Shown: positions 12,546 to 24,723 of the stretch, piece by piece
Position numbering within the stretch: position 1 is the first letter of the stretch
Layout: every line of letters starts with the position of its first letter
From: Batkoa obscura
Taxonomy: Eukaryota > Entomophthoromycota > Entomophthoromycetes > Entomophthorales > Batkoaceae
Direction: 5' to 3'
DNA length: 64,000 bases
Assembly: GCA_030770535.1 (NCBI GenBank)
Contig: JASVEC010000002.1
Coordinates: forward strand, 62,001 to 126,000
The notes under the pieces: model-generated
Told to the model about the DNA's origin: nothing
The model's database searches: none
What the model saw: the letters and a program-made list of their open reading frames with translations, nothing else
Program-made: the position numbers and the translations under genes

Positions 12546-14690
12546 TTATAGTTTATAAGGAAAATAGACCTTTTTCTATTTGTATTTATGGGCTTGTTTT
12601 TATTCAATCTCATAACTTATTTTTATGGAATAAATTATAATTAAAGCTTATTGATTTGATTGCTTAAATTTTAGCTAAAAGAACTAGCTAATAAGAATCA
12701 GTGCTACTTTGGCTCTGTCTTGCAAAGGGTAAGTTTACATCAAAAATTCAATGATATTCTATTCTTAACTACGTTGCATAAAATTTAAATCTAAAAAAAG
12801 ATACACGATCATATTATGCAATTTTTTCAATAAATAAGCTTACTGTTTTATTTATAATTAAAGTTTGTATTGATAATTTAGCTATTTAAAAATAATTTTT
12901 ATATAGTTTATCATGGCTTATATTTTTATATGTATTGAATTTAATATAAGTCTAAAATTAACTGCATAATTAAATAAGTAAATGATTATAACGAAATCAA
13001 AGATTCTTTTATTGTTTACGTTTGTCCTCTACTCTATTTTTTAATAAATATTTTCTAATGATTTTGTCACATTTAAAATATATAAAGCAAATTTTAAAAC
13101 TAAATGGAAATTTTAAGTAAAATTCATTTTCATTAAAAATTAGCATTCTTGTTCTAGTCTTTACAGATAACTTAATTAAGTAAAAATTGAATTAAGGATC
13201 AATTTTTATTTCATACTATAGAATCATTTTAATATAACTCTCAAATTCGTAATATTATTTATCCCTTCTGTTTTATCATTTATCTAAACTTTACCATTAT
13301 GCTATTTATAAATCAAAATTAGATGATAATAACGAAAACGGGAAATTATGGGCTTCATCTCCTTTCTACTAATCCTTCTTCTAAATTTTATCGTTTTAAT
13401 AAACCACTTTAGAGCCCTGTTCTCTCAGGAATATAATAATAATTTTAACGTTACCTGTATAATAATAATATTCTATCCTATTATTTCTATATGATAGCTA
13501 TACTTTTATCTTTTATCTATTAAAGAGTTATTGATGTTTACTTATATAATGTTAATTTGTTAATGTATTAACAAATATCGATAGTTGTCAATATTGTAAT
13601 TGGTAATTCATAAACTTACAGAACACCAAATTATTGAAATGAGCACAACTTTTTGTACTTATCCTTTTGACATTTTTATTTTTTAAATGGTAAATTTGAG
13701 AAACTTCTAAAAGAATAAAACTTCATTAACTTTCTGTTGTACTTGGTAATTTTAGTAAAATTTCATCTTTTACCTCAAATAAACCCTGATTTGTATATCA
13801 TGTTATTTCAGCTAACTAGGAATTCAATACATTCTTTTATTTGTAAAAGTACTAAAAGTATGCCAAACTCAATTTTACTTGGGATAGCTTGCGGTGAAAG
13901 TTTAGCTATACTTAACGAAGCACCACAACAAATAAGCAGCAATATTGCTATTGTGGTTGATATAATTATTACGCGAAAAAAGTAAAAAAGTTTTGGCTTT
14001 TTTGAATTATGGTTTCTTAAAGAATAATTCTTGTTTAGATCTTTATTGCTATAATGATACATGATATTGAAAACAGCTCTAAATACTAACATACAGCTGT
14101 TACAACTCTTTTGAAATCTAGAAAATTCTTTATTTAAGAGAAATAGTTATGTTAAGATTCGTCTAAATTAAGGATCAAGTTATAAAAAAATCGGCTATAT
14201 AAATAAATTGACTATAAAAATTACCACCAAAAAGTCCCAAAAGAGCTGTGGCAACTGTAAAAAATAAATCATATTTTACAGCTTTAATTAATAGTCTAAC
14301 TTAATTGGTTGAGACTAATTCGGAAATAAGCTTAGCGTCAGATTTAACTCAACACTGTCGGAATATATGAACCCCATTAGAGCGGGCCAATAAACATAAT
14401 CCAATTTAATAATATAGAAAAGCTGAGATTAGATACTACCAATTTTAGCACATTATCAAACCTGGGCTATTAATAAAGACATCATCCCTTAATTAAAAAG
14501 TAAATTGAACTTCGGAATTTCAACCGGGTTAAAATTCAAACATAAAGTGTTCTTAGTATCTTTTTATCTTTTTAACTTAAATCAATTAATCTTTTAATCA
14601 AAATTTTAACCAAAGCTAAATAGCTGTATAACATTAAAAGTAACAGAAACTAACAGACTACTGTCGTCTTTATTTATGTATCATTTTTAA
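12546..14690. other. Intergenic, no clear gene
   Basis: AT-rich DNA between the kelch-like gene and the second bZIP gene. A 94-codon minus-strand frame (13808-14092) starts with ATG and encodes one hydrophobic segment, but it has no family resemblance and no partner exon I could join. No TIR-element copy was recognised here. Confidence 0.45.
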
Positions 14691-15648
14691 ATGGGGTCTA
14701 ATAATAGCAATAAAAAAAGTGAAAAATTACCCCCAATATTTAGTCCAACTAGTACTACCTCTTATTCCAAAGTTCCAACCACGTCTATCTCTTTACCATC
14801 AATTAACTCTTTGATTCCTTCATCTAATAATTTAGAAAGATCAATTTATTTACAAGATAGTAATCCCACTTTCAATATCAATGGTTTAATTTCAAGAGAT
14901 AATACCCACTTTCAACAGCCTTCTGCTCAATCAGTAATTTGTTTTATTCTGTTTTATTAAATACTAATTGAACTATTAGGCAAGATCAAACTCACTCATA
15001 CCACTTGATGATTCGCATTGGAGAAACAATGCTCCTTTAATAAAGAAATTGGTCGACTATACACCTCGAACAAGGAGAAAAACAGCGCCTGTGGAAGCCC
15101 ATCTGAACCTAAGCCCAGATTCAATTGAGAAGCGAAGAAAGAATGCGGAAGCATCATCTAAGTCACGAGTAAGAAGAAGGATTCGAGAAGTACAACTATT
15201 TGAAAGGAATCACGAGCTTGAAACTACAGCTGATAAATTACGCGAAGAGAATAGTACGTTACACGAAAACGTAGCTAATTTGATTGAAGAAAACTCCAGG
15301 TTAAAATTGGAATTAATTAAATGTCAAAACAGTAACAACAAAAACAATAATAATAATAATAGTAACAATAATAACAATAGGGATGTCAATAATAGTATCA
15401 ATCTGATGAGTACCAATTCAATTGCTAGTAGCTTGTTGTTAGCCAAAAACGCAAATATTACTAGGCTACCACCACATGAATTGAACACCAAAGAAAGCCA
15501 AATCCAATATATCTCTATTTTACAAGAACGATGTAGTAAACTTGAAGAAGAGTTAAAGCAAACGAATTTTAATAACCAACGATTAAAGGATCACCTAAAC
15601 AGTATAAGTTCTTGGGTTGAGGACTTGGGTAGAAAATCAGAAAAATAA
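14691..15648 (+). CDS. bZIP transcription factor (paralogue 2)
   Basis: Predicted nuclear bZIP DNA-binding protein of 303 residues. Exons are 14691-14933 and 14980-15648; the 46-bp intron (14934-14979) has GTAATT, an ACTAAT branch-like motif and TTAG. Exon 1 is 81 codons, exactly as in the paralogue at 8142-9141, and both exon 1 products have an LPPI motif followed by a PSI motif. The basic region (about residues 132-150) contains KNAEASSKSRVRRR. The zipper has Leu at five successive heptad positions (HEL, DKL, STL, ANL, SRL). An Asn-homopolymer linker (about residues 195-210) leads to a second coiled coil (ILQERCSKLEEEL). An unspliced reading stops early inside the intron. DNA target and pathway are unknown. 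Confidence 0.9.
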
Positions 15649-16932
15649 GACGAAATATAGAATTAATTAGTATCAAGAATTCTACCACATATTGGTTTTT
15701 TTAACTTTTTTAGTTCCATTTATAGCTTTTTAATTATTTCTATTAAATTATTTCATTTAGCTCTATTTTGATATTTCTGCTTGATTTTTTTTTGTTTTAT
15801 TACTTATATTTAATCCCATTCATTAGGTTATTCATAACATTTATTATTGTTATAAAGGCAATGTTGAGTTATGGTATTATATATTTTACATACACAATAG
15901 AAGTAATTTACATAAAATATCAAAACATAAAATAAGGTATAAGAAATTATTATTAGAAGCTAAGCTATTACTTATTATTATAGGACCTGAGTTATTTTTC
16001 GAGAAAACCTTATTTAGGTGAATATAATAAATTGTTTCACTTTGTAATATTAAATATGACGATTGAAGTGGGAAAAAATACAAGCTTTAAACTTGATGAA
16101 CATTTAACTTTACCAGAATCTTAGAAGTAATTATACTATATATATAATACATTGCATATAAAAAACTAGTTTAATAGCAATTGGGCTATTAACGGCTAAA
16201 TTATAATGATTTTTTAGAAAAGTATACGATCAAAGTAATGTTTATTTAACACATTGTTATCAGGAAACGTATTGATACTTCTCTTTAAGCAACAGTTGGT
16301 ATGAATTTTTGTCATACAAAAGGTTTAAACCAATCAATATAACCTTTTGAAAGAGTATAAAGTCAAGTTTATTAATTGTTTTTTTTGTATGAATAAAGCT
16401 AAGTTGCTGAACATGAAAAAGATCGCTTGATAATAATGTGTTAAAAAGTAAAAACAATCAAAGGTCATGAGGGTAAAGAACCATAAAAGGATGAATTAAA
16501 CATAAGCCAATGTATTATCGGAAATAAAAGTAGATAGCCCAGAGAACCTTTTAGTAAGAAACTTATTTCTTTTAGATTCCTTTGCTTTAAAAATGAGAGG
16601 AAAAATATGTTAGCTAAAGCTGCTTTCTGTTCAGAAATAAAAATTTAAATTAAAAAAAAATACATTATGATCAAAATCAACCTTACAATATTGATAATAA
16701 ATAGTTCAACTAACTCTTATTTGATTTAAGCTTAGATGAACAAACAACAAGTATTGTTCAACTTTATAATAATTATTCTATAAATCTTTTGTAAATAAAG
16801 TTAAAATTCACAGTTATAAACCTGAAATAACCCCAGATTATTGACTTTGTAGCAATTTGGAAGATAATCAAAGTTTATTTTCAATCTTATTTTTATTTTG
16901 TTTAAAATATATAATTTGATTAATATATATAA

Positions 16933-17026
16933 AAGTATTTTTTTCATTACTTTTTCAATTTTTTAAATGCCATTTGAGCGGAAAGATTGTAGTAAAATTC
17001 TTAAACAGAAGAATACATTCCCATAT
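16933..17026 (-). mobile_element. Short TIR element, one end lost
   Basis: Left terminus is missing; core and right end ACATTCCCATA are present. Confidence 0.6.
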
Positions 17027-17356
17027 ATTTAAATAGAATTATAATATAAATAATAGGACTTATTAAATATATAATTTCAAAAAAATAATAATTTTAGTTT
17101 ATATTGTTATAGTATACAATATATAATTCGGTGTTTAAAACCTGGTTGCTTTATATCAATTATAAAAAATTAAAAGTTATGAAAAAATATCATAATAATT
17201 TATTAAAAAATATTTAAAATATAAAGTTATATAATAATAATAATAATATAATTAAAAAATGAATATTTGTAGTAAAACATCATTCAACATAGCTAAAAAA
17301 TAAAAGTATTCTATAACAAAAAGTTAAGAGTATAAGTGAAGTTTAAAATTTAACTA

Positions 17357-17460
17357 TATGTGTATGTATTTTTTTGTTTAAGGATTTATTAACAATTTTT
17401 CCACTTGAACAGCGCTTAAAAATGGAAAAAGTGATGAAATCAAAAAAGATTCCCAATATA
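17357..17460 (+). mobile_element. Short TIR element (first of a pair)
   Basis: TATGTGTATGT to ATTCCCAATA; abuts an opposite-orientation copy. Confidence 0.65.
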
Positions 17461-17562
17461 GTAATGTTTTTTTTGGTTTTATCACTTTTTCCATTTTTTA
17501 AATGCTACATGAATGGAAAGATTATTGTAAAATCCTTAAACAAAAAAATACATACACATACA
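17458..17562 (-). mobile_element. Short TIR element (second of a pair)
   Basis: Shares its TA with the preceding copy; TTTTTGGTTTTATCAC end first, ends ACATACACATA. Confidence 0.6.
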
Positions 17563-17848
17563 ATAAAGTATAAAAATGTATAAACTGATTTCAGAATCTT
17601 ATTAGAAGTTAGTTTAAACTTTAATCTTTAATACATAATTAGTTAAATTTAAGAAGCTTAAAGTTAAATCTTTTTATTTAGTTTAGGAAATTTATTTCAA
17701 TTATTCATTTTTTTTTAAACACTTAACTTTTTTACTTGTATGTTTTACATTATCAAATGCTTAATAATTATATAGTGTATAAATATATAATTGTTTGACT
17801 TTATTTTTCATTGAGATAAAATAAAAATAAAACGGAAGCTTTTATAGT

Positions 17849-18340
17849 TGTGAAATCTGGTATTTAATGGTTGGAATTAAAAGTAGCCCTTTCTTGATCG
17901 ACTATACTATAAGTCGAAAGGTCTTAGTTTATGTGACTAATGTAGACTTGAATTATGAAGAATAGCACATGATATGCTACGGACTATATAAGACAAATAT
18001 AATAGATAATACTAATGTAAAATCTACATAAAATGGAGGTGTTTTTTTTTATTTCATTACTTTTTCTATCTTTTAAGCACTATTTGAGTAGAAAAATTGT
18101 TAGTAAAATTCTTAAACACAAAAATACATCCCCAAATACTGATATAAAGATTTAGTGGCTTTGTGAAAGTATAAGGTATCAAAACGAGGAGATAATCCCC
18201 TTCGGAATCACATGACAAAAACTTTCATAGCAAATCAAAATGAGAGTTTAGTATTGATAGTGGTTGAGTTCGAGAACACAATAACTTAAGTGATTGCTAT
18301 ATTATAATCAATCATCGAGCTGACAAAGCGATATTCCACA
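17849..18340 (-). mobile_element. LTR-like repeat R1, copy A (fossil, with nested TIR element)
   Basis: Solo LTR-type repeat of about 460 bp in reverse orientation, made longer by a TIR element inserted within it (18034-18138). The family reads TGTGAAATATCGCTTTGTC at one end and CCAGATTTCACA at the other, with TATAAAAGAG and AATAAAGCC motifs in the middle in LTR order. No internal retrotransposon genes lie beside it. Fossil, clearly diverged from the other copies. Confidence 0.55.
18034..18138 (-). mobile_element. Short TIR element nested in R1 copy A
   Basis: TGGAGGTGTTTTTTTT to ACATCCCCAAATA, well kept core. Confidence 0.7.
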
Positions 18341-18354
18341 ATTATTATCTAGTA

Positions 18355-18458
18355 TCTGGGGATGTATTTTTGTGTTTAAAAATTTTACTAACAATTTTTC
18401 CGCTTAAATAGCGCTTAAAAATGGAAAAAATAATGAAGTCAAAAAAACACTCCCATCT
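18355..18458 (+). mobile_element. Short TIR element between R1 copies A and B
   Basis: CTGGGGATGTATTTTTGTG to ACACTCCCATC. Confidence 0.7.
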
Positions 18459-18632
18459 GATAAATCAAAAAATCTAATATAATTCCAATTAAAGCTATAA
18501 AAGTCTATAAAAGACAGAAAAACAAAAGATCAACCCCAGCTTATCTCATAAAGATAACAGAAAATTAAAAAGTTTGATATTTGCTAAGCAAACAAGTAGT
18601 TTATTAGATGATAAAAATCAATTGTTAAATGT

Positions 18633-19096
18633 TATGAAATATCGCTTTGTCAGTCCCATGGTTAATTATAACATAACAATCGCCTAAGCTGTTGTGTTCT
18701 CGAGTTCAGAGGAAATCAATCCCATGTTCTTAGTTTGATTTGATATGAGAATTTCTATCTTCGTCTCAAAGAATATTCTCCCCTTGTCTTGATATTTATA
18801 CTTATCGGAGTATTAAAGAGATTCTAAAACATAATAGCTCGAGGCTTTTTAACTGAATTATTCCCTGATATCTCGAACATTTAATAAAGCCACTAAGTTT
18901 TCTTAATAGTATTTTACGTAGATTTTACATTAGTATTGTCTATTCTATCTGTCTTATGTAGCTTGTAACCTATTACGTGCTATTCCTCATAATCCAAGTC
19001 TATCTTAGTCACATAAACTAAGACCTTTCGACTTATAATGTAGTCAACCCAGCAATAGCTGTTCTTGACTCCAAACCCTGAGTATCAGATTTCACA
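18633..19096 (+). mobile_element. LTR-like repeat R1, copy B (fossil)
   Basis: About 464 bp, same family as copy A but in the opposite orientation, so the two copies face away from each other across about 290 bp that holds a TIR element. Ends with the family terminus CAGATTTCACA. Solo; moderately diverged. Confidence 0.55.
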
Positions 19097-19170
19097 GTGT
19101 TAATATTACTTGAATTGTTAATAAATCAATTAATAAATGAAAGTTATTAATATATTATTTATATTATACA

Positions 19171-19264
19171 AGGATGGTTAATTATAGTTTTGAGGCTAAT
19201 CGCCTATCTCCCATATAGCTATCTATTAACTTAGTGATATATTAATAATATAATTATAATATTA

Positions 19265-19302
<38 letters not shown>

Positions 19303-19520
19303 GTAGCAAATATGCAATATTGGCTATAAAGCAGCCAATAACAAATATTTCTCAGTGAAGTTTTATAGAAATCTATATTTATTGACATACTATAACTTTG
19401 ATTAATATCAATATTGATATATAGGTTACATTAGTAAAACCCATGCTAATATGGGAATTTCTATTAAATTTAGTAGAAATTCTATTAACTTGTAATATAA
19501 ATTATAACAAAACAATTTAA
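19171..19520 (+). repeat. Interspersed repeat R2, copy 1
   Basis: About 350 bp beginning GGATGGTTAATTATAG and ending near CTTGTAATATAAATTATAA, with an internal TTTA tandem tract (about 19268-19303). It matches 57574-58070 block by block, and a decayed third copy lies at 62876-63022 in the other orientation. Nature unknown; it has no coding capacity and may be a solo LTR of another family. Confidence 0.5.
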
Positions 19521-19748
19521 AATTGGGTATAAGAATGAAACTAATTTGAACACTCCTATATAAGTTTTAATATAAAAATAAAGAATAATAATATTTGAAT
19601 AATTAAAATATAGAATATAAGGTATAAGATTAGTTTTTATAGTTTGCATTACTTGACTAAATTACTTAAAACTGTTTTAAAAGTTTAAATAAATTTTAAA
19701 AGTTGATTTACATAAATTATATTATTTAAAAAATGTTTTTAATTAGGA

Positions 19749-20043
19749 TATGGGATGATTTTTTTGACTTCATTACTTTTCTTAGCAATTAAAATTAAAG
19801 CCTGTTTCAAATTAAATAGTTAATTATAAGTCAATAGATCTTAATTTATGTAAATAAAATAAATCTGGATTACAAAAAATAGCATATAATAAGCTATGAA
19901 CTATATAAAATAAAAAGCATAACTATATAGTCTGTGTAAAACATTTATAAAAAAACAGCTTTATTAAAAATATAATTTTAAAAAATTATTTAAAAACTAT
20001 TTGGGTAAAAAAGCTATTAATAAAATTTTAAAATAAAAAATAT
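19749..20043 (-). mobile_element. TIR element interrupted by a decayed R1 relic
   Basis: 19749-19787 matches the GGCTTCATTAC end of the TIR element, and about 19962-20043 matches its other half (CTATTTGGGTAAAAA, AAAATTTTAAAATAAAAAA). Between them, about 19800-19955 resembles a strongly AT-shifted piece of the R1 LTR-like repeat. Weak but ordered similarity. Confidence 0.35.
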
Positions 20044-20790
20044 GGCTTTAATTACTTTTAATCTTTAACTTTTAGATCATTTTTAAATTTTATTTTATCT
20101 TATTTTATTTAATACTACATATTATTATTTACAGTTACATACTATTTTTATGCTCTTTGTTTACTAAAATTGAATATTTAGCCTAGTCAAGTTATAAAAT
20201 TTCAAATATTTTGTTTATAAAATTTAGTTAATTAAAAATTAGAAAACTTTATTTTCGAAAGTTTCAAAATACTTTGCTTCTAAACAACTAATCCTCTTTT
20301 TCAATATAATAAACCTTGCAACTAAATTCAATTAAAATTTCTAAGTTCAAAATCATGTCTTTTAAAATAAGATTTCTGTCAAAAGTTTGAATACGTTATA
20401 ATTTTTGGATCTTTTAATTTGAGATTCTCAGCAGATAATTTGAGATTTCAAATTTGGAAATTATATCACTAATCAATCAAGTGAGATCCTACTGTACTTA
20501 AATTCCAAATCTACCAGTTAAATCTCACACATTTTATTATGTTCTATTTTATTAGTATATGACATTATGTATAAACATACTGAAAGTATTGTTTGTAAAA
20601 TGATAATATATTGGAGCTATATTAACACTAATTTAGTATAATTTTAATTAAAACAATAAAATAAATAATGACATTAAAAATAAATTGCTTTTTATAGTAT
20701 TATTAACACTAATAATGATATCAGATATTATAGTGACATCAATAATAAAATTTAGTGCCATTATTATCATAAGTAAAATTACGACTATTA

Positions 20791-20896
20791 TATGGGGATG
20801 TATTTTTCTATTTAAGAATTTTATTAATAATCTTTCTACTCAAATAGTGCTTAAAAGATAGAAAAAGTAATAAAACGAAAAAAAACATCCTCATAT
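20791..20896 (+). mobile_element. Short TIR element (cluster)
   Basis: TATGGGGATGT to ACATCCTCATA; 12 bp before the next copy. Confidence 0.75.
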
Positions 20897-20908
20897 ATCA
20901 AAGTACCA

Positions 20909-21014
20909 TATGAGGATGTATTTTTGTATTTGAGGATTTTACTAACAATTTTTCTACTAAAATAGCGCTTGAAAGGTGGAAAAAATAATGAAGTCAAAAA
21001 AAACACCCCCATAT
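20909..21014 (+). mobile_element. Short TIR element (cluster)
   Basis: TATGAGGATGT to ACACCCCCATA, same orientation as its neighbour. Confidence 0.75.
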
Positions 21015-21972
21015 ATAAGATTTAAGTGATAGATTTAAAAATTAAAAATTATAGGATTTTATCTTATGCGATTTAGCGTGATTACTAAAAAAGTAAATAT
21101 CGATTAAAATGCATCTTGTATTAATTTGATCGATGGCCAATAATATCATAGTATATTTTTTATAATGAAAGTCGTATTTTATTGGTTTGGTTTCTGACTC
21201 CCTTATTAAATTATCAAATTAATTGCAAAGCTATTAGAAGGGACTTATCATATAAAGGCAAGCTGATTCTATTCAATAGTCTATAGTTGATATTTGATAT
21301 GTTAGAAGAGTTAAAAACACATTATTGGTATAGTTTTGTAAATCATATACTCGAGAGGAAAGTTTGGCAATTTGAATTTAGAAGAATGTTTATTAAGTGG
21401 GGTTTGGGGCTTGTAAACTCAAGATAGTGTTAGAATATTAAGAGGAGTGGAACTAAATTTTATTCTAAAACTTTTTATTTACGTGGTTTAGGATTTATTT
21501 TAATCTAGATTTAAAGATTAGAAGACTATATAAACTTTAAGTATATATAAGTTAAACTTATAAAAAAGTATTAAATATTCCGTGATAATCAAATTATTAC
21601 ATGTGTTAAAATAATTCTAATAGTCTATATTACTATTTTATTGATATATCAACTATACCATTATTAAAATTTAATAATAAAATGAATAGCAGTAATATTT
21701 TGTAAGCATAAATTTTATAATGAATCGTGTTACTTTTGTAACCATTAAATTTTCAATTGCTTCAATGAAATAAAAGATGACGCAGATAATGATCTAATTG
21801 CAACACCGTATACTTACCATATTTAACTTAATATTCACTTTTATTAAGTTTAAGCCAAACAATATGAACCATTCAGCTATAATTAGCATTATAAATTTTT
21901 TTATCAACCAATAAAAAGAGCACGGCCAAATATTATAAAGGTTGGAAAAAATAATAGTAACTACATAAAAGA

Positions 21973-21980
21973 TATAAAAG
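21973..21980 (+). promoter_or_regulatory. TATA box of glycine-zipper gene 1
   Basis: TATAAAAG, 45 bases before the ATG at 22025. The paralogue at 29193 has TATATAAA at a similar distance. Confidence 0.5.
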
Positions 21981-22024
21981 ATTAGTTCACGACTTCTTTT
22001 TTATAAAACAGACAAAAATTTCAA

Positions 22025-22927
22025 ATGGCCTATAATCCATCCGCTGGTGCAAATACTCCAAGTAGTAATGATTCTTATCAAGAAACATTAAGAAAGCAAC
22101 AAGAAGTTCAACAACAACAATTACAAGCTCAAATTGATCAACAAAATCAAATTATTAATAATCATAATGAAAGTATTAAACAACATCAACAACAACAACT
22201 TGATCATTTAAAGAATCAAGGTGGTTATAATAGTGGTAATAATGATTCAAGTTCAAGCTCAAATAACAACAATAATAACTCAAGCTCTAACAATAACAAT
22301 AATAATAATAACAATGATAGTTATAAGCCATCCGAAAATAAGGTGCAACAAGAGCAACAACATGATAATAATAATAACAATAATAATAACAATAATAATA
22401 ACAATGATGAAAAGAAAAATGAAAATGAGCAAGAGAATGGAGAAGAGGATCAAAATCAAGGTTGGAAGGTAATTAATAATAAAAAATAATAATGATAAAT
22501 AATAATAATAATAAATAATAATAAATTTTTATCTAAATTTTATCTAAATTAGATTGCTGCAGGTGTTGGTGGTGGATTATTAGCTGCAGGTGCCGCTGCT
22601 GCTGGTGGTTATATGTTAAATCAACATCTTAAAAAGAATAAAGCTCAAGAAGAAGAAGCTGCTTATAAACAAAATCAAGTTAAAATGCAAAGTAGTAATA
22701 CTCCAGGATATGCTTCTAATTCTACTCAATCTGGTAACCACGGTAATCAATCTTCAGGCTATGGTAACCAATCTTCAGGACAACAGAGTTACGGAAACCA
22801 ATCTTCTGGTTATGGCAATCAATCTTCAGGTAATCAAGGACAACAAGGTTATGGCAACCAAGGACAGCAAGGTTATGGTAATCAAGGACAACAAGGTTAT
22901 GGTAATCAAGGACAAGGTCGTTATTAA
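22025..22927 (+). CDS. Gln/Asn-rich glycine-zipper protein (paralogue 1)
   Basis: Function unknown. Two exons, 22025-22468 and 22553-22927, with an 84-bp intron, give 272 residues. Order of parts: a Gln-rich amphipathic segment (about residues 20-65: QQQQLQAQIDQQNQIINNHN, then SIKQHQQQQLDHLKNQG); Ser/Asn-rich linker; an acidic stretch ending in GWK; then, right after the splice junction, a glycine zipper (IAAGVGGGLLAAGAAAAGGY) and a basic helix (NQHLKKNKAQEEEA); finally tandem YGNQSSG and GQQGYGNQ repeats, prion-like in composition. The paralogue at 29193-30138 has the same architecture and the same intron position (Trp-Lys then the junction). The glycine zipper could pack in a membrane or oligomerise. 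The family is not one I can name. Confidence 0.87.
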
Positions 22928-23841
22928 GTAAAACATAATAATGAATTAAAATAATAAAATAAAAATATAATAACCAGTTCATTTATTCGGATTAGTATTT
23001 AAGATTTTTTTAGAATCATCAATGGTAAACAGGTAAAATACATCGATTGAAAAAATAAGTAATAAAAATAAATCAATTCTAGTTCATTTAAAACTCATTT
23101 CGTGTTTTATTAGTTGGTAGCAAATAAAACTATACATGTTAATAATAATATTAAATAAATGATAATAATAATTAGATTTATTTTTGAACATTTCAACTAT
23201 AAGAATTATTATTGGTGATTAAAGATGTGATAAAAACAGAGTTATTGTAATAAGTTGATTTGTTTTAAACTCATATTTAAGATTCTTTAGATCCATTTTT
23301 AATAAGTAAACATATAAAAATAGTTTTTTTATTTGAAAATTTTATCGAAAAATCTTTCACTTATATATTAATAAAAGACGGGGTGTATTTTTGTGTTTAA
23401 GGATTCTACTAACAATATTTCTATTCAAATAGTGCTTAAAAGACAGAGAAAGTGATGAAATCAGAAAACATCTCCAAATATAAAAAAAGGATTTAATTCT
23501 ATAATAGTAACAAAATCTAGTGATCAAATAATAAAATCAAAAAAGTGATTTATTTGAAATATATATTTAAAAATTTTAATATTATTAATACTAAATAATA
23601 GATATATAAAAAACAAACTTATAATATAACAATAAGAAATAATAATGATTTCATATTAATTTCATTTTAGAAACAAAAATGTAAAATTGCTATCAAAAAT
23701 AAGAAAACAATAACAAAAAAAATGAATTTTATTTGAAGCTCATATTTAATCTACTTTAGTATGAATTGTTCTTGATTTTTGAAAAGTAAGTCAGAAACAA
23801 AAAATATCATGTTATTTATTTCCATTTCTCTCCTCATTCTT
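22928..23841. other. Intergenic between convergent genes
   Basis: DNA between the 3' ends of glycine-zipper gene 1 and COA3. It holds one TIR element (23379-23480) and nothing else that I recognise. Confidence 0.55.
23379..23480 (+). mobile_element. Short TIR element
   Basis: CGGGGTGTATTTTTGTGTTT to ACATCTCCAAATA. Confidence 0.65.
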
Positions 23842-24039
23842 CTATTCCTTTTGATTGTTATTATTATTATTAGGTACTGGTACATCCGAAAAGTCGTCTT
23901 GTTTGACTGCTTTCATAGAATAAAAAAAGATGGAAGTAGAAAACAATACTAAAGATAAACCTAATAATTGATTTTTATATCGATATTTTTTACTCGCTCT
24001 TTCTAATACTGTTTCATATGTTTTTCCAAGATTCTTCAT
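23842..24039 (-). CDS. COA3: Cytochrome c oxidase assembly factor 3
   Basis: Small (65-residue) mitochondrial inner-membrane protein of the Coa3/CCDC56 family, which binds newly made Cox1 and links its synthesis to complex IV assembly. The diagnostic block is complete: YETVLERASKKYRYKNQ, then a single transmembrane helix (LLGLSLVLFSTSIFFYSMKAV), then QDDFSDVPVP. The tail is a short Asn run. Single exon, first ATG. It is slightly shorter than yeast Coa3 (about 85 residues). Downstream neighbours are convergent. Strong call for so short a frame because the QDDFSDV motif follows the helix as in the family. Confidence 0.9.
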   Translation of the reverse strand: MKNLGKTYETVLERASKKYRYKNQLLGLSLVLFSTSIFFYSMKAVKQDDFSDVPVPNNNNNNQKE

Positions 24040-24723
24040 GATTTCAAAAAGTTAAAAGGTCAAATTGTTGATTTTTGGTTTTTAAAGTTAAGTTTTTTCT
24101 AGATGGAAATTGATTGGTTGTTGATAGAATATTAAAAAAAGTTGTTGGCTTAGTTGATGAATGAATTAGGTAGTGTATACAAAGTAGAAAGTTTCAGCTA
24201 TATTATTATATAGAAAACAATTCTAACTATATAGAATATTAATAAAGATTAAGAAAGTTCCATCTATTTTATAAAGAAATAATTATTTCTTTTTATAATT
24301 TTAAAAAATACGTCAATAACGCTTAAGTTTATGATATTCTTTTTTTGATTTTAATATGTTAATAACTTTTCTTAAATTTTATGTTGCATAAAAATAGATC
24401 AAAAAATACTAACTTTCAATTCTCATTTTCTTTTAATTTTTAATGTGCTTTTTTATAGTCTAAGTTTTTAAGCCGCAGAAAAAAATGGAGAACAAATAAA
24501 ACTATTGTAACTCTATTATGACTTAATTAACTATTGATTTAAGAATAAAATTTTACTTTATTAGCTAAAATTCAATAATCAAGTCTTATAAAAATCAAAT
24601 AAGTCAAAGATAGCTCTAAAAATCCTCGCAAATTATATTATAATAGAATTAGAATATCTGCAATAAAAATAAAATCTCGAAAAACAAAAGCAAAATTTGA
24701 ACTATATTGAATTTTGTTTTAAG

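Larger units (their letters stand above)
15649..17848. other. Intergenic, TIR elements at distal end
   Basis: No gene is seen. Contains one truncated TIR element (16933-17026) and an adjacent opposite-strand pair (17357-17460 and 17458-17562). Confidence 0.5.
19530..22024. other. Very AT-rich repeat-bearing intergenic DNA
   Basis: Contains the composite relic at 19749-20043 and two good TIR elements (20791-20896 and 20909-21014). The remainder shows no gene. Base composition is even poorer in GC than the surroundings. Confidence 0.5.

Noticed and set aside
13808-14092. 94-codon minus-strand frame with one hydrophobic segment
   Set aside because: Starts with ATG but matches nothing known to me, no partner exon; hydrophobic runs arise easily in AT-rich DNA.
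17374-17583. 69-codon open frame
   Set aside because: It lies entirely inside two adjacent TIR elements and reflects their sequence, not a gene.
17849-19096. A complete LTR retrotransposon between R1 copies A and B
   Set aside because: The repeats are in opposite orientation and only about 290 bp apart, with no reverse transcriptase or integrase sequence.
22221-22472. Alternative frame rich in Ile/Thr within the glycine-zipper gene
   Set aside because: Shadow of the CAA/AAT repeats of the real frame.
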